DNA of 64,000 nucleotides, taken from assembly GCA_002383165.1 (NCBI GenBank), contig DFXK01000011.1, forward strand, positions 305,251-369,250, given 5' to 3'. This document shows positions 51,247 through 61,800 of the stretch, piece by piece (position 1 is the stretch's first letter; every line of letters starts with the position of its first letter). Under the pieces are notes generated by a model, which saw only the letters and a list, made by a program, of their open reading frames with translations, searched no databases and was not told the DNA's origin. The stretch is from Flavobacteriales bacterium UBA4110. GTDB lineage: Bacteria; Bacteroidota; Bacteroidia; Flavobacteriales; Weeksellaceae. The position numbers and the translations under genes are program-made.

Positions 51247-53604
51247 ATGGAAAATAAAAAATCTGAAAATAAAACTTTTCCGCTTCCGCAAAAGAAAAAA
51301 TCCAACTCTAACATCAAAAAATGGATCAAGATTGTCTGGGTTGCATTTTTTGCAGTAGTTTTAGGGATTTCCACATTATTTTTTGCTGTTTCTCAGGGTT
51401 TTGTGGGAGATATGCCAGATGTGAAGGAATTAGAAAATCCGGATATATTTGTTGCATCGGAGATCTATTCATCGGATAATGTTCTGCTTGGTAAATTCGA
51501 AAAGGAAAAAACCAAACCGGTTAAATACAGCCAGCTTCCGCCTTATCTTGTTTATGCACTACAGGCAAAAGAAGATGAGCGTTTCAAGGAACATTCTGGG
51601 ATTGATCTAAAATCTGTTGCAAGAGCCATATTTTTCCGTGGCGAAAGAGGCGGAGGTTCCACGATTACTCAGCAGCTAGCAAAGTTGCTTTTTACAGGTC
51701 AGGCTTCTCAGAACAAATTTCAAAGGGCATTTCAGAAACTTAAGGAATGGAGTGTTGCGGTAAGTCTGGAAAAGCGATACACCAAAGAAGAGATTATTAC
51801 ACTATATTTCAATAAGTTCGATTTTCTTTTCAACGCCAAAGGTGTCGAGATGGCTTCAAGAGTTTATTTTAATAAGTCTACTAGCCAATTGACATTACCG
51901 GAAGCTGCAACTTTTGTAGCAATGTTGGAAAATCCGAGAAAAAACAACCCTTACCGTTATCCGGAAAAGGCAAAATTGAGAAGAGATGTTGTACTGAAGC
52001 AGATGTTGGACACAGGTTACATTGATAATTCTACGTATGATAAAGCTGTTGCGTCACCTGTTTCTGTAGATTATCACGAAGTGAAAACGGTAGAAGAAGG
52101 CTATTCTGCTTATTATAAATTCTATCTCAGAAAAGAAATTCAGCAATACCTTGATGCATACGAAAAGGAAACAGGCAAAGATCTAAATCTTTATAAGAAT
52201 GGACTTAAAATTTATGTGACTTTAGATTCCAGAATGCAGAAATATGCAGAGGAAGCTATAAAGGAACATTTAACCAATCTTCAACGGAACTTTGATAATG
52301 AAATGAAGCGTAACCCGAACCGTCCTTACTACAATCTTTCGAAGTCACAGATCAATGATCTGATGATGTCAGCTGTTAAAAGAACTGGAAGATATAAGCA
52401 GCTGAAAGCGGAAGGAATGCCGGAAGATTCTATACTGATGGAGTTCCATGAGCCCGTAAAAACCACAAGATTTACTTGGGAGGGAGAGGAAGAGGTAGAA
52501 ATGTCGCCGTGGGATTCTATCCGCTACCACAAGCAAATTGCGCAGGCCGGGCTGATGTCTATGGAACCTGCAACAGGAGATATCAAAGCTTGGGTGGGCG
52601 GTATTAACTGGCAACATTTTCAGTACGACCACGTAAAGCAAGGAAAACGCCAGGTAGGATCTACCTTTAAGCCATTTGTGTATGCGACAGCGATTATGCA
52701 TCTTGGGATGACGCCGTGTTCTACAGTTTCTAACGCTACATTTGTGAATGGAAATTACCGTGTTCCAGGAAGAGGAGGTATGCTAACCTTGAAAGAGGCA
52801 TTGGCACAGTCTCAAAACCCTGTCGCGTTACGTCTTGCCGAAAAAGCAGGAACGCAAAACATTATTCAGTTGGCTAGAGATCTCGGGGTTACGGATCCGA
52901 TAGATTCTTATTTACCAATGGCGTTGGGTACATCTGACATTACAATTTACGAAATGCTCGGTGCTTACAGTACTTTTGCCAACTTCGGAAATTATACCAA
53001 ACCGGAAATGATTTGGAGGATTGAAGACGCCAATGGCCGTGTGATAAAAGAGGTGAAACCTGTGGTGAAAGAAGTCATGAACGAAATGTATGCCTATACT
53101 ATGATCGATTTGATGAAAGGTGTAGCAGAGTTCGGAACAGCCTCCGGAGAATTGAGAAGACAGGGAATTCCTGCAAGTGTTGAAATTGCAGGTAAAACCG
53201 GAACCACACAGAAAAACTCAGATGGTTGGTTTATGGGAATTGTTCCTAAACTGGCAACAGGAGTCTGGGTAGGCTGGGAAGACAGGGCAACACACTTTTT
53301 GAGTACTGGTGAAGGTCAGGGTGCAAAAATGGGGCTTCCGATCTGGGCAATTTACATGAAAAAGGTTTTTGCAGATAAATCATTGAACATAAATCCTGAA
53401 GAAAAATTTATAAAACCCACCACTTGGACAGGAAGTTGTTCGGATCTAACCAATCTTAGAGGAGGCTACGGAGATGACGGTGGCTTGCAAACTATAGATG
53501 AGCTGAAAAATGCGCCAAAAGTTGTTCCGGATAAGCCCGTGAAAAAAGAAGATAATTCTAATGAAGCCATTAATGCTTCTGAAGATATTGATTTTAATAA
53601 ATAA
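51247..53604 (+). CDS. Penicillin-binding protein 1A (class A, transglycosylase-transpeptidase)
   Basis: Bifunctional peptidoglycan synthase of 785 residues. One N-terminal membrane anchor (about 32-52), the GT51 transglycosylase with the catalytic-Glu motif AKEDERFKEHSGID and GGSTITQQLAK, and the transpeptidase with STFK (Ser472), SQNP and KTGT (650-653). A K/E-rich tail ends the protein. It forms a unit with ricT and gldH, with gaps of a few nt, as in many Bacteroidota. A terminator follows immediately. Confidence 0.95.
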   Translation: MENKKSENKTFPLPQKKKSNSNIKKWIKIVWVAFFAVVLGISTLFFAVSQGFVGDMPDVKELENPDIFVASEIYSSDNVLLGKFEKEKTKPVKYSQLPPYLVYALQAKEDERFKEHSGIDLKSVARAIFFRGERGGGSTITQQLAKLLFTGQASQNKFQRAFQKLKEWSVAVSLEKRYTKEEIITLYFNKFDFLFNAKGVEMASRVYFNKSTSQLTLPEAATFVAMLENPRKNNPYRYPEKAKLRRDVVLKQMLDTGYIDNSTYDKAVASPVSVDYHEVKTVEEGYSAYYKFYLRKEIQQYLDAYEKETGKDLNLYKNGLKIYVTLDSRMQKYAEEAIKEHLTNLQRNFDNEMKRNPNRPYYNLSKSQINDLMMSAVKRTGRYKQLKAEGMPEDSILMEFHEPVKTTRFTWEGEEEVEMSPWDSIRYHKQIAQAGLMSMEPATGDIKAWVGGINWQHFQYDHVKQGKRQVGSTFKPFVYATAIMHLGMTPCSTVSNATFVNGNYRVPGRGGMLTLKEALAQSQNPVALRLAEKAGTQNIIQLARDLGVTDPIDSYLPMALGTSDITIYEMLGAYSTFANFGNYTKPEMIWRIEDANGRVIKEVKPVVKEVMNEMYAYTMIDLMKGVAEFGTASGELRRQGIPASVEIAGKTGTTQKNSDGWFMGIVPKLATGVWVGWEDRATHFLSTGEGQGAKMGLPIWAIYMKKVFADKSLNINPEEKFIKPTTWTGSCSDLTNLRGGYGDDGGLQTIDELKNAPKVVPDKPVKKEDNSNEAINASEDIDFNK

Positions 53605-53609
53605 ATAAT

Positions 53610-53637
53610 TCCCGTCTCACTAAAAGACGGGATTTTT
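53610..53637 (+). terminator. Intrinsic terminator after PBP1A, abutting selO
   Basis: TCCCGTCT pairs with AGACGGGA around a 7-nt loop, then TTTTT. The T tract ends 4 nt before the selO start codon. Confidence 0.85.
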
Positions 53638-53641
53638 GATT

Positions 53642-55177
53642 ATGAATCTGAAGAATATTACGCAAAATTTTACTCAGAAATTTCCTGGCGATTTTTCCGC
53701 AAATACCATGCAGAGACAAACTCCGGAAGTTCTTTTCTGTTCTGTGAAACCGGCGGAATTTGAGAATACGATACTGATAGATTTTAATCAAGATTTATCT
53801 TTGGAAACTGGTTTGGGGGCTTTAGAAAACGATGAAGATTTTTTAGCGGCTCAAAATCTTCCAGAAAATTTTAATACCTATGCAACGGCTTATGCCGGAC
53901 ATCAGTTCGGGAATTGGGCAGGTCAGTTAGGTGACGGAAGGGCAATATACGCAGGCGAAATTTTCAGTTCTGGAAAACTAACCGAAATCCAATGGAAGGG
54001 TGCAGGCGCAACACCATATTCCAGACATGCAGATGGAAGGGCGGTTCTCCGCTCGTCAATCCGGGAATATCTGATGAGCGAGGCGATGTTTCATCTCGGA
54101 ATTCCTACTACAAGGGCTTTGAGCATTTCTAAAACTGGGGAAGATGTCATAAGAGATATTCAATATTCTGGGAATCCGCAGAAGGAACAAGGTGCTGTTG
54201 TCGTGAGAACGGCTGAATCTTTTCTTCGTTTTGGTCATTTTGAATTGTTATCAGCAAGAAATCAAACCGATTTACTTAAGCAATTAGCAGATTATACCAT
54301 TGAAAATTTTTATCCGGAAGTAAATTCTGAAAACAATCATAATAAATATCTCGATTGGTTTCAGGCTGTATGTGACGGAACTTTGAAAATGATTATTGAC
54401 TGGTATCGCGTCGGTTTTGTTCACGGTGTTATGAATACAGATAACATGTCTATACTTGGATTGACAATCGATTACGGACCTTTTTCTATGATGGACGGTT
54501 ATGATTTGGAGTTCACACCTAACACAACGGATTTGCCGGGGAAAAGATATGCTTTTGGAAAACAGGGACAGATTTCTCACTGGAATCTGGCAACGTTGGC
54601 GAACGCTATTTTTCCGTTGGTTAATGATGAGGATGCTTTGGAAAAAATTCTTGATAGTTATGGCAAGAAATTCTGGACAGATCACGACAAAATGCTAGCC
54701 AACAAATTTGGTTTTGATGAGGTTTTACCTGAAGATGATCGCTTTTTTACAGATTGGCAACAATTGATGCAAGATCTTAATCTGGATTATACATTGTTTT
54801 TCCAAAGTCTTGAAAAGCCAATTTCAGAAATTAAAATCGATGATTTTTCTAATTCTTTTTACCGAAATCTAAAAGATAGTGAATTGACTAGACTTTCTGA
54901 TTTCATCGGAAAATATCAAGAAAGAAAACTCAAAAATAAAATCTCAGAAACCCATTCTCTGACATTAATGTCCAAAACAAATCCGAAATTTACGCTTAGA
55001 AATTATCTCTTATTCGAAGCGATTCAGGATGCGGAAAATGGGGATTACAAATCGTTTTTCAGACTGAAAGAAGCGTTGCAAAATCCTTATGAAAACTGTT
55101 TTCCTGAGTTTAATCAGAAACGACCTTCGAAGTATGATAATCAAACAGGTTGTAGTCAATTGTCTTGTAGTTCGTAA
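53642..55177 (+). CDS. selO: Protein adenylyltransferase SelO (YdiU/UPF0061 family)
   Basis: Pseudokinase-fold enzyme that transfers AMP to proteins. Characteristic blocks are YAGHQFGNWAGQLGDGRAIYAGEI, ELQWKGAG-like EIQWKGAGATPYSRHADGRAVLRSSIREYLMSEAM, GVVVRTAESFLRFGHFE and GFVHGVMNTDNMSILGLTIDYGPFSMMDGYD. The C-terminus ends CSQLSCSS, matching the conserved cysteine tail of the family (selenocysteine in some eukaryotes, Cys here). It is 512 residues from the ATG at 53642; an in-frame TTG 6 nt earlier lies in the preceding terminator. The sequence just before the ATG (GATTTTTG) resembles a -7 element with one mismatch. Confidence 0.94.
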   Translation: MNLKNITQNFTQKFPGDFSANTMQRQTPEVLFCSVKPAEFENTILIDFNQDLSLETGLGALENDEDFLAAQNLPENFNTYATAYAGHQFGNWAGQLGDGRAIYAGEIFSSGKLTEIQWKGAGATPYSRHADGRAVLRSSIREYLMSEAMFHLGIPTTRALSISKTGEDVIRDIQYSGNPQKEQGAVVVRTAESFLRFGHFELLSARNQTDLLKQLADYTIENFYPEVNSENNHNKYLDWFQAVCDGTLKMIIDWYRVGFVHGVMNTDNMSILGLTIDYGPFSMMDGYDLEFTPNTTDLPGKRYAFGKQGQISHWNLATLANAIFPLVNDEDALEKILDSYGKKFWTDHDKMLANKFGFDEVLPEDDRFFTDWQQLMQDLNLDYTLFFQSLEKPISEIKIDDFSNSFYRNLKDSELTRLSDFIGKYQERKLKNKISETHSLTLMSKTNPKFTLRNYLLFEAIQDAENGDYKSFFRLKEALQNPYENCFPEFNQKRPSKYDNQTGCSQLSCSS

Positions 55178-55389
55178 AAGCGTCAGCATTCCAAAATTTT
55201 CATTTAATAACTTCAAGCAGGCTATTTTGCATAAAACAAGTATCCTGTAAAGTGAATGTTTATGCATTCATGTAGGAAGTTAGACCTTTGCGCTTAACAA
55301 ATCAGCCCATTTGTATCATCACGAACCTTTTTTTCTCGTATTTTAATTGGGCTTTTAGAAAATTGATTTCAAGGTTATAGATTAAACAT
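55178..55389. other. Intergenic region after selO
   Basis: About 210 nt without a gene. It contains only a small TGAATG/CATTCA hairpin near 55256-55273. I see no terminator with a T tract. Confidence 0.4.
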
Positions 55390-55397
55390 TATTTTTG
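55390..55397 (+). promoter_or_regulatory. -7 element (TATTTTTG) of the unknown membrane-protein gene
   Basis: Exact TAnnTTTG match 16 nt before the proposed TTG start. Confidence 0.5.
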
Positions 55398-55413
55398 CAG
55401 AAATATTAGACCC

Positions 55414-56691
55414 TTGAAATTCCTGAATAAAACTCTATCCATCCTGAAAATCATTTTTCCTACTACCAAATCTGAGGTTCTTATTTTCATATTTTTCGTC
55501 GTTCTTTATGGTACTAATGCCTGGTTTATTGCAGAGAATTTCCGAATCGTTTATGACGACAGAATTCCGTGGGATGCTTACTTTAGTTTTGATAACAGAG
55601 CGATTGTTCAGACTGGTGGCGGTTTTGAGAGACATCCTTTGTCCAACTATTTTTTTGATTGCATTCGGGATTTTGCATTATGGATTTCGGGAAATCGCTA
55701 CGATTCGGTTTTTAGATCGGTTTTGGCGTTATTTTCAACCGTTGTGATTGCTTTAGCGAACGTTTCGGTTTTCAAATATTTAAATAATATCATCCAACTT
55801 CCGCTCAAAATAAGTCTTTTGATTTTAGCTTTTTACGGCTTGTTTGTGACCAATATTCTCTTGAGTTTTACGCCTGAAACGTATACTTACACACTTCTCT
55901 TTTTGTCGATTTTCAATTATTATTCTGCCAAGAAAATTCAGGATGACAAACCGATTTCATTTGGCGCAACTATTTTGGGTTCCATTTTTATCGGTGGATT
56001 AACGATTACAAATATTGTCAAAGTTTACATTCCGTTTTTGTTTGAGAGAAAAATCTTTTGGAACTGGAAAAAAATTGGGATAGCGGTTTCAAAAATTGCA
56101 GTCTCTGCCGGTATTTTTACATTTCTGTTTTTACTGAGGCTAGATTTTAATATCCAGAACTTCCTAAACAAGACGGAACAGCAATACGATAAATTTTCAA
56201 AACCTAAAGTCACGCCGCTTTGGGATATGATTACCTCTTGGTTTTTTGGTGGTAATGTTTTTTTTTCTAACTACGAAATCCGCGATTATCATACAAAGGA
56301 TAAAACCTTTTATTACAAAGCGCTTTTTATGGATGTTTACACATCAGCGATTCCATATGTTTTTATTGGATTGATTTTATTATTGATGATTTGGAGTGTT
56401 GTCAAAAATTATAAAAATAAGTTGATTTGGATTCTTGTGATTTCTTTTTCAATCGATATTTTAATCCATTGTGTGCTGAAATTTGGACTTCATACGTCCT
56501 ATATTTACGGCGGACATTTCGTTTTTGTTTATCCACTTTTGATAGGTTGGTTGTTTTATAATTATCGAGACAAAAGCCTTCATCTGAGCATTTTATACGG
56601 AGTGCTTATGATGATGACAGTTTACCTTGGATTCAATAATTTTTACAGGCTTGATGAGTTTTACCAGTTTTTAACAACGTTTTACAAATAA
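55414..56691 (+). CDS. Unknown multi-pass membrane protein (possible GT-C-like or DUF6080-type)
   Basis: A 425-residue integral membrane protein with about 9-10 hydrophobic segments (for example EVLIFIFFVVLYGTNAWF, ISLLILAFYGLFVTNILLSF, YVFIGLILLLMIWSVV). A loop between the first and second segments holds YDDRIPWDAYFSFDN and GGFERHPLSNYFFD, with conserved-looking acidic and aromatic residues reminiscent of GT-C glycosyltransferases. I do not recognise the family with confidence. A TTG start is proposed because the frame opens there and a promoter precedes it. Monocistronic between selO and a bidirectional terminator. Confidence 0.65.
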   Translation: MKFLNKTLSILKIIFPTTKSEVLIFIFFVVLYGTNAWFIAENFRIVYDDRIPWDAYFSFDNRAIVQTGGGFERHPLSNYFFDCIRDFALWISGNRYDSVFRSVLALFSTVVIALANVSVFKYLNNIIQLPLKISLLILAFYGLFVTNILLSFTPETYTYTLLFLSIFNYYSAKKIQDDKPISFGATILGSIFIGGLTITNIVKVYIPFLFERKIFWNWKKIGIAVSKIAVSAGIFTFLFLLRLDFNIQNFLNKTEQQYDKFSKPKVTPLWDMITSWFFGGNVFFSNYEIRDYHTKDKTFYYKALFMDVYTSAIPYVFIGLILLLMIWSVVKNYKNKLIWILVISFSIDILIHCVLKFGLHTSYIYGGHFVFVYPLLIGWLFYNYRDKSLHLSILYGVLMMMTVYLGFNNFYRLDEFYQFLTTFYK

Positions 56692-56720
56692 AAAATTCCG
56701 CAGAAATGCGGAATTTTTGT
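56691..56720. terminator. Bidirectional terminator between convergent genes
   Basis: A 12-bp perfect stem (AAAAATTCCGCA with TGCGGAATTTTT) around GAAA. The A and T flanks give a T tract for both strands, ending the membrane-protein gene (plus) and the SPOR gene (minus). Confidence 0.92.
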
Positions 56721-56741
56721 TTATTATTTATCGTGTTATAA

Positions 56742-57251
56742 TTATTTCGCTTCAACACAAAAAACAGCGTAAGGTATTACAATAGCGCTGGGATATATTC
56801 TTTTGACATTTCTCAAATCATCTCCTGCGCTTTGTTTCGAAAAGTAACTACCTGCAAGGATTTTATAATTGGGTCTCAGTGATGCATCTGTTTCCACTTT
56901 CAGGCTTCGGAAGTTATTTCTGAATTCTGTTGCTATTTTTCTAGCTTCTTCATTACTTTTAACTGTAATAACCTGAATTTTGAATCCCATAATCTTTGGA
57001 TTTTTTCTGCAAACTTCAGCATTAGTAAGTTCTCTAGTAGGTACTAAAATTTTCTGAGGGGTTTTAACAGGTGCATCAGAAATTCTGTTACAATTGCCTT
57101 CAATTTTTTCCAATGCACTACTAATTCTGTCATCCATCGATATGGAAAGCTCTGTTCCGGAAAGGGTGTCTTTTTTTACAACATATTGAGCATCAATCTT
57201 GTAAAAAAAGAATAATGACGATACTATGAGTAGCCTAAGAAGATTGTTCAT
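56742..57251 (-). CDS. Secreted SPOR-domain-containing protein
   Basis: A 169-residue exported protein: signal peptide LLRLLIVSSLFFFYKIDAQ, an unassigned middle part with four Cys overall, and a C-terminal SPOR domain (GFKIQVITVKSNEEARKIATEFRNNF, then YKILAGSYFSKQSAGDDLRNVKRIYPSAIVIP). SPOR domains bind denuded glycan at division sites in other bacteria, so a role near the septum is plausible. Conserved Cys in the middle may form disulphides. It has its own -7 element. Confidence 0.8.
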   Translation of the reverse strand: MNNLLRLLIVSSLFFFYKIDAQYVVKKDTLSGTELSISMDDRISSALEKIEGNCNRISDAPVKTPQKILVPTRELTNAEVCRKNPKIMGFKIQVITVKSNEEARKIATEFRNNFRSLKVETDASLRPNYKILAGSYFSKQSAGDDLRNVKRIYPSAIVIPYAVFCVEAK

Positions 57252-57268
57252 TTAAAATATTTTTTCAG

Positions 57269-57276
57269 CAAATTTA
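57269..57276 (-). promoter_or_regulatory. -7 element (TAAATTTG) of the SPOR gene
   Basis: Exact TAnnTTTG match on the minus strand, 17 nt before the start. Confidence 0.55.
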
Positions 57277-57381
57277 AAATAAATTGAACGAAACACAAAT
57301 CCTGTTATTTAGAATAGTTACAAATTATACGGAAATGAGAAAATCCATACAAATAGGTCTTCTTAATTTTTGTTAAAGTAC

Positions 57382-57389
57382 TATTTTTG
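57382..57389 (+). promoter_or_regulatory. -7 element (TATTTTTG) of the act operon
   Basis: Exact TAnnTTTG match 50 nt before the actA start, and the only promoter candidate before the alternative complex III genes. Confidence 0.6.
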
Positions 57390-57439
57390 CGGAATTGAAT
57401 GTAAACTCAATACAAATTTACTAACCCAAGATTATATAA

Positions 57440-58810
57440 ATGATTAGTTGGAGAAAGCATTACAAAAAGGGTCTGATAGCAATTAGTTTATTGTTATCAA
57501 CCGGCGCTTCTGTTTATGCACAAGGCGATCCAAAGAAAGGACAAGATTTGTTCAAGACAAACTGTACGGCTTGTCACGCATTGGATAAACAAGTTATTGG
57601 ACCGGCACTTGGCGGTGTAGTGGACAGATTAAAAAAAGAACAAAATCTTGACACAGATTGGCTTCACAAATGGATTAAAGACAACAAAGCTTTAAGAGCA
57701 TCTGGTGACAAATATGCAAACGAGGTTTTTGAAAAGTTTAACAAAACTGAGATGTTGCAGTTTCCGAGTCTTTCAGACCAGGATGTTGATGATATCTTAG
57801 CTTACACTACCAATCCTCCAGCTGAAGAGCCGGCAGCTGATAAAGCTGATGGTTCTGCGGTAGCTAATGATTTGGCTACTGTTGAGGCTCAAAAAGCGGA
57901 ACAGCTGAATTCCAAAATTATGGTTGCTTCATTGATAGCAATTGCAGGATTGTTATTATGGCTTCTTTTGAAGATCCGTCAGTTGGTGAAAATCCAGCAA
58001 TCGCCGGAACTTTCCGATCTTAACGCTACAAGAATTGCATCTTTCTCTGCATTGTATGAAAAATACAGTTATGTAGGTAAAGGTTTAGTAGCATTACTAG
58101 CATTGTTTGCTGCTTACGGTGTATGGAACTGGCTGATGTGGATTGGCGTTTATAAAGGTTACGCACCAGAACAGCCAATTTATTTCTCGCATAAAATACA
58201 CGCTGGTGAAAATAAAATCGATTGTCAGCTTTGTCACTCAAGTGCAAAATATGGTAAGGTTTCAGAAATTCCATCTGTAAATGTTTGTATGAACTGTCAC
58301 AGAGCTATTTCAGAATACAAAGGAAAATACCTAGAGCCAGGAAAAGACAGAGAGTTCTACACAGGTGAGATCAAAAAGATTTACGCAGCAGCTGGCTGGG
58401 ATGAAGCAAAAATGGCTTACACTGGTAAAACTACACCTATCGAATGGACAAGAATACACAATATGCCAGATTTTGTTTACTTCAACCACGCACAGCACGT
58501 TGTTGCAGGTGAGCAGGCTATCATAAACTCTTTCAATGCGAAGCAGAAAGATCCTGCTAACAAAATTGATGTGGTTTGTAAGGCTTGTCACGGCAAGATT
58601 GATACAATGAACGTGGTGCAAATGGCAAACAATTTCACTATGGGATGGTGTATCGAGTGTCACAGAACTACAGAAGTAGATATGAACAATGGTTACAATA
58701 AAGAATACTTCAAAAATCTGCATGATAAGTTGAAAAAACAATATGGTGAAGGAAGCAAAGTCACTGTGGATGCAATTGGAGGTCTTGAGTGTGGTAAATG
58801 TCATTATTAA
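57440..58810 (+). CDS. actA: Alternative complex III subunit A, multihaem cytochrome c with an extra monohaem domain
   Basis: A 456-residue protein with six haem c motifs. CTACH (about residue 42) is in an N-terminal cytochrome c domain after the signal peptide (SLLLSTGASVYAQ). One membrane segment (KIMVASLIAIAGLLLWLLLKI) and a second (GLVALLALFAAYGVWNWLMWI) follow. Then come five motifs, CQLCH, CMNCH, CKACH, CIECH and CGKCH, in the pentahaem domain of ActA. ACIII oxidises menaquinol and passes electrons to cytochrome c or an aa3 oxidase. The fused N-terminal monohaem domain is an addition to the minimal pentahaem ActA. First gene of the operon. Confidence 0.92.
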   Translation: MISWRKHYKKGLIAISLLLSTGASVYAQGDPKKGQDLFKTNCTACHALDKQVIGPALGGVVDRLKKEQNLDTDWLHKWIKDNKALRASGDKYANEVFEKFNKTEMLQFPSLSDQDVDDILAYTTNPPAEEPAADKADGSAVANDLATVEAQKAEQLNSKIMVASLIAIAGLLLWLLLKIRQLVKIQQSPELSDLNATRIASFSALYEKYSYVGKGLVALLALFAAYGVWNWLMWIGVYKGYAPEQPIYFSHKIHAGENKIDCQLCHSSAKYGKVSEIPSVNVCMNCHRAISEYKGKYLEPGKDREFYTGEIKKIYAAAGWDEAKMAYTGKTTPIEWTRIHNMPDFVYFNHAQHVVAGEQAIINSFNAKQKDPANKIDVVCKACHGKIDTMNVVQMANNFTMGWCIECHRTTEVDMNNGYNKEYFKNLHDKLKKQYGEGSKVTVDAIGGLECGKCHY

Positions 58811-58831
58811 TAACAAAAATTAGAAGTATAG

Positions 58832-61800
58832 ATGGCTTCAAATAAAATACAATTCAGAAGTATTCACGAACTAAAAGATCCAACTTTGAATGGGAAGTTG
58901 GCTGCTAAAGAGTTCCAGAATGAAATTCCGGTTGAAGAATTCTTGGATGATTCTAATAAAGAAGGAACGTCTCGTAGGGATTTTCTTAAGTTGTTAGGAT
59001 TCTCTACAGCTGCGGTAACGCTGGCAGCTTGTGAAGCTCCGGTTATCAAAACAATTCCTTATGTGGTAAAGCCACACGACATCATTCCGGGGATTCCTAA
59101 TTTTTATGCATCTTCTTATTTTGATGGTTTCGACTTTGCAAGTGTTTTGGTAAAAACAAGAGAAGGTCGCCCAATCAGAATCGATGCTAATCCTGGTGCT
59201 GGAAATCTTGGTAAAACCAATGCAAGAGCTCAGGCTAGTGTTCTTTCACTTTATGATAATGATAAGGTTAAAAAGCCTGCTTTGAATGGTGAGGAACAAG
59301 AGGATTTCAATAAAGTGGATGATTTCATCCTGAAAGGTCTTGCAGAGTCTCAGAATGCTGGGAAAAAGATTGTGGTATTATCACACTCTTTTCCAAGCCC
59401 GACTTTCAAGAAATTGTTCGGAGATTTCAAAACCAAATATCCTTCTGCAGAACTAATTACTTACGATGCGATTCCTTACGCAGCTGCTTTGGATGCAGCA
59501 CAGGAAGTATTCGGACAAAGAGTTTTGCCGGTTTATGACCTTAGCAAATCTCAGTTAGTAGTTTCTTTTAATGCAGATTTCTTAGGAGATTACAACGCAT
59601 CAAGCCTAGAAGTTTCCTATGCTGCGGGAAGAAAACCGGGTGAAAATATGTTGAGACATATTCAGGTTGAATCCAATATGAGCTTAACAGGAGCAAATGC
59701 AGATAGCAGATACCGATTGAAACCAAGTGCAGTTTTTAAAACTTTAGTAGAAGTTTATAACGGACTAAATGGTGGAACTTCTGATAAAGTGGCTTCCGAA
59801 ATCGTGAAAGAACTTCAGTCAAAAGGCAGCAACGCTGTTGTTTTTGCAGATGGTTCTAAAGCGGCTTATGTTTTAGCGCACTTAATCAACCAAAAATTAG
59901 CTTCTAACGCATTTACAGGAAAAGCTAATTTCCTTAAAGAATATGATAACGCAAGATTCAATGAATTTCTTTCTTGGTTGAATGGTGGACAAGTTGGTGT
60001 TTTGATTACGAATAATATCAACCCGATTTATTCGCACGCAAAAGGTCAATCTCTAAAAGCTGCAATCGAAAAGGTTCCTTATTCTGTTGCAATTACGGAT
60101 AAGAAAAACGAATTATATAAAGCTTCAAAGGCAGTTATTCCTTATACACATTGGCTAGAATCTTGGGGTGATATCACACCAGAAACGGGTGCATATTCTT
60201 TAATGCAGCCTACAATCCAGAAGATTTACAAATCAAGACAGATCGAAGAATCTCTATTGGTTTGGGTTAATGGAAAAAATAGTCCAGCTAACAATTATTA
60301 TAATTATTTGAAAGCTAATGCATTGACGCTTAACGGAGGCTTATCATTCAACAAGAATCTATACAACGGATTTGCTGCTGGCGGACTTTCAACAGGATTA
60401 TCTTATTCTGGCGGAAACGCTGCGCAAGCTATCGGTGAATTATCAGCTTTCAAACCAGCTCAATTAGAATTACAGCTTTATACCAAACCTTCTATTGGTG
60501 ACGGAACACAATCTAACAACCCATGGTTGATGGAGCTTCCAGATCCAATTTCTAGACTGTCTTGGGATAATTATATTACTATTTCACCAAAAGATGCTGA
60601 AAGCTTAGGATTGGAAAACAGTCTTAATGCAAGAATGCAGTTGGATGGAGATACAGTAAACGTTACAGCTAATGGAGTTACTTTGAAGGACGTACCAGTA
60701 TTTATCCAGCCAGGTCAGGCAGATGGTTCTCTTGGACTAGCTCTTGGTTATGGTAAGAAAGATTCTGGTAAAGTAGCAGAGACTGGAGTTAATGCTTATC
60801 CATTGTTCGATGGTTATAATACGGTTCTTACCAACGTTAAAATCGAGAAATCCGGAGACGGACACGAGTTTGCGGGAATGCAGCTTCAGAATACGTTGAT
60901 GGGTCGTTATGAAATCGCTAAAGAAGTTACTTTGGATGATTTTATTAACAAACCGGTTGATGAATGGAACAAACCTTTGGCAATGCACACCATAGGAGGT
61001 GAACTTCCAATCGGTAAAATTGACCTTTGGGACTCTTTTGATGATACAGATGGTCCTCACTTTAACTTATCAGTTGACCTTAACTCTTGTACTGGTTGTG
61101 GTGCTTGTGTTATTGCTTGTCAGGCGGAGAACAACGTTCCTGTGGTTGGGAAAGATGAAGTGAGAATGTCCAGAGATATGTATTGGTTAAGAATTGACCG
61201 TTACTATTCTACCGAACAGAAAGTTGAAGTTTATGAAGGATTGAAAGAAGGAATGGCTGTGCCTGAATTATACGGTAGTGAACTTCTTGGAATCAAAGGA
61301 GCATTAGAAAATGCTGCAGAAAATCCGGATGTAATTTTCCAACCGGTAATGTGCCAGCACTGTAATCACGCGCCATGTGAAACTGTTTGTCCTGTAGCGG
61401 CAACATCTCACGGAAAACAAGGCCAAAACCAAATGGCATATAACAGATGTATAGGTACAAGATATTGTGCGAACAACTGTCCATATAAAGTAAGAAGATT
61501 TAACTGGTTCAATTACGCTCTTAATGATAAGTTCGATTTCCATATGAATAACGATCTTGGAAGAATGGTACTGAATCCGGATGTTGTTACTAGAACAAGA
61601 GGGGTGATGGAAAAATGTTCTATGTGTATCCAAATGACACAGAATGTTATCCTAGAAGCTAAAAAAGATGGCAGAAAAGTTCAGGATGGAGAATTCCAAA
61701 CGGCTTGTGCCAATGCTTGTTCAACTGGTGCTTTGAAGTTTGGAGATATGAATGACGTCAACTCGGAAGTTCGCAGCTTGTTCAGCAGTAACAGAAAATA

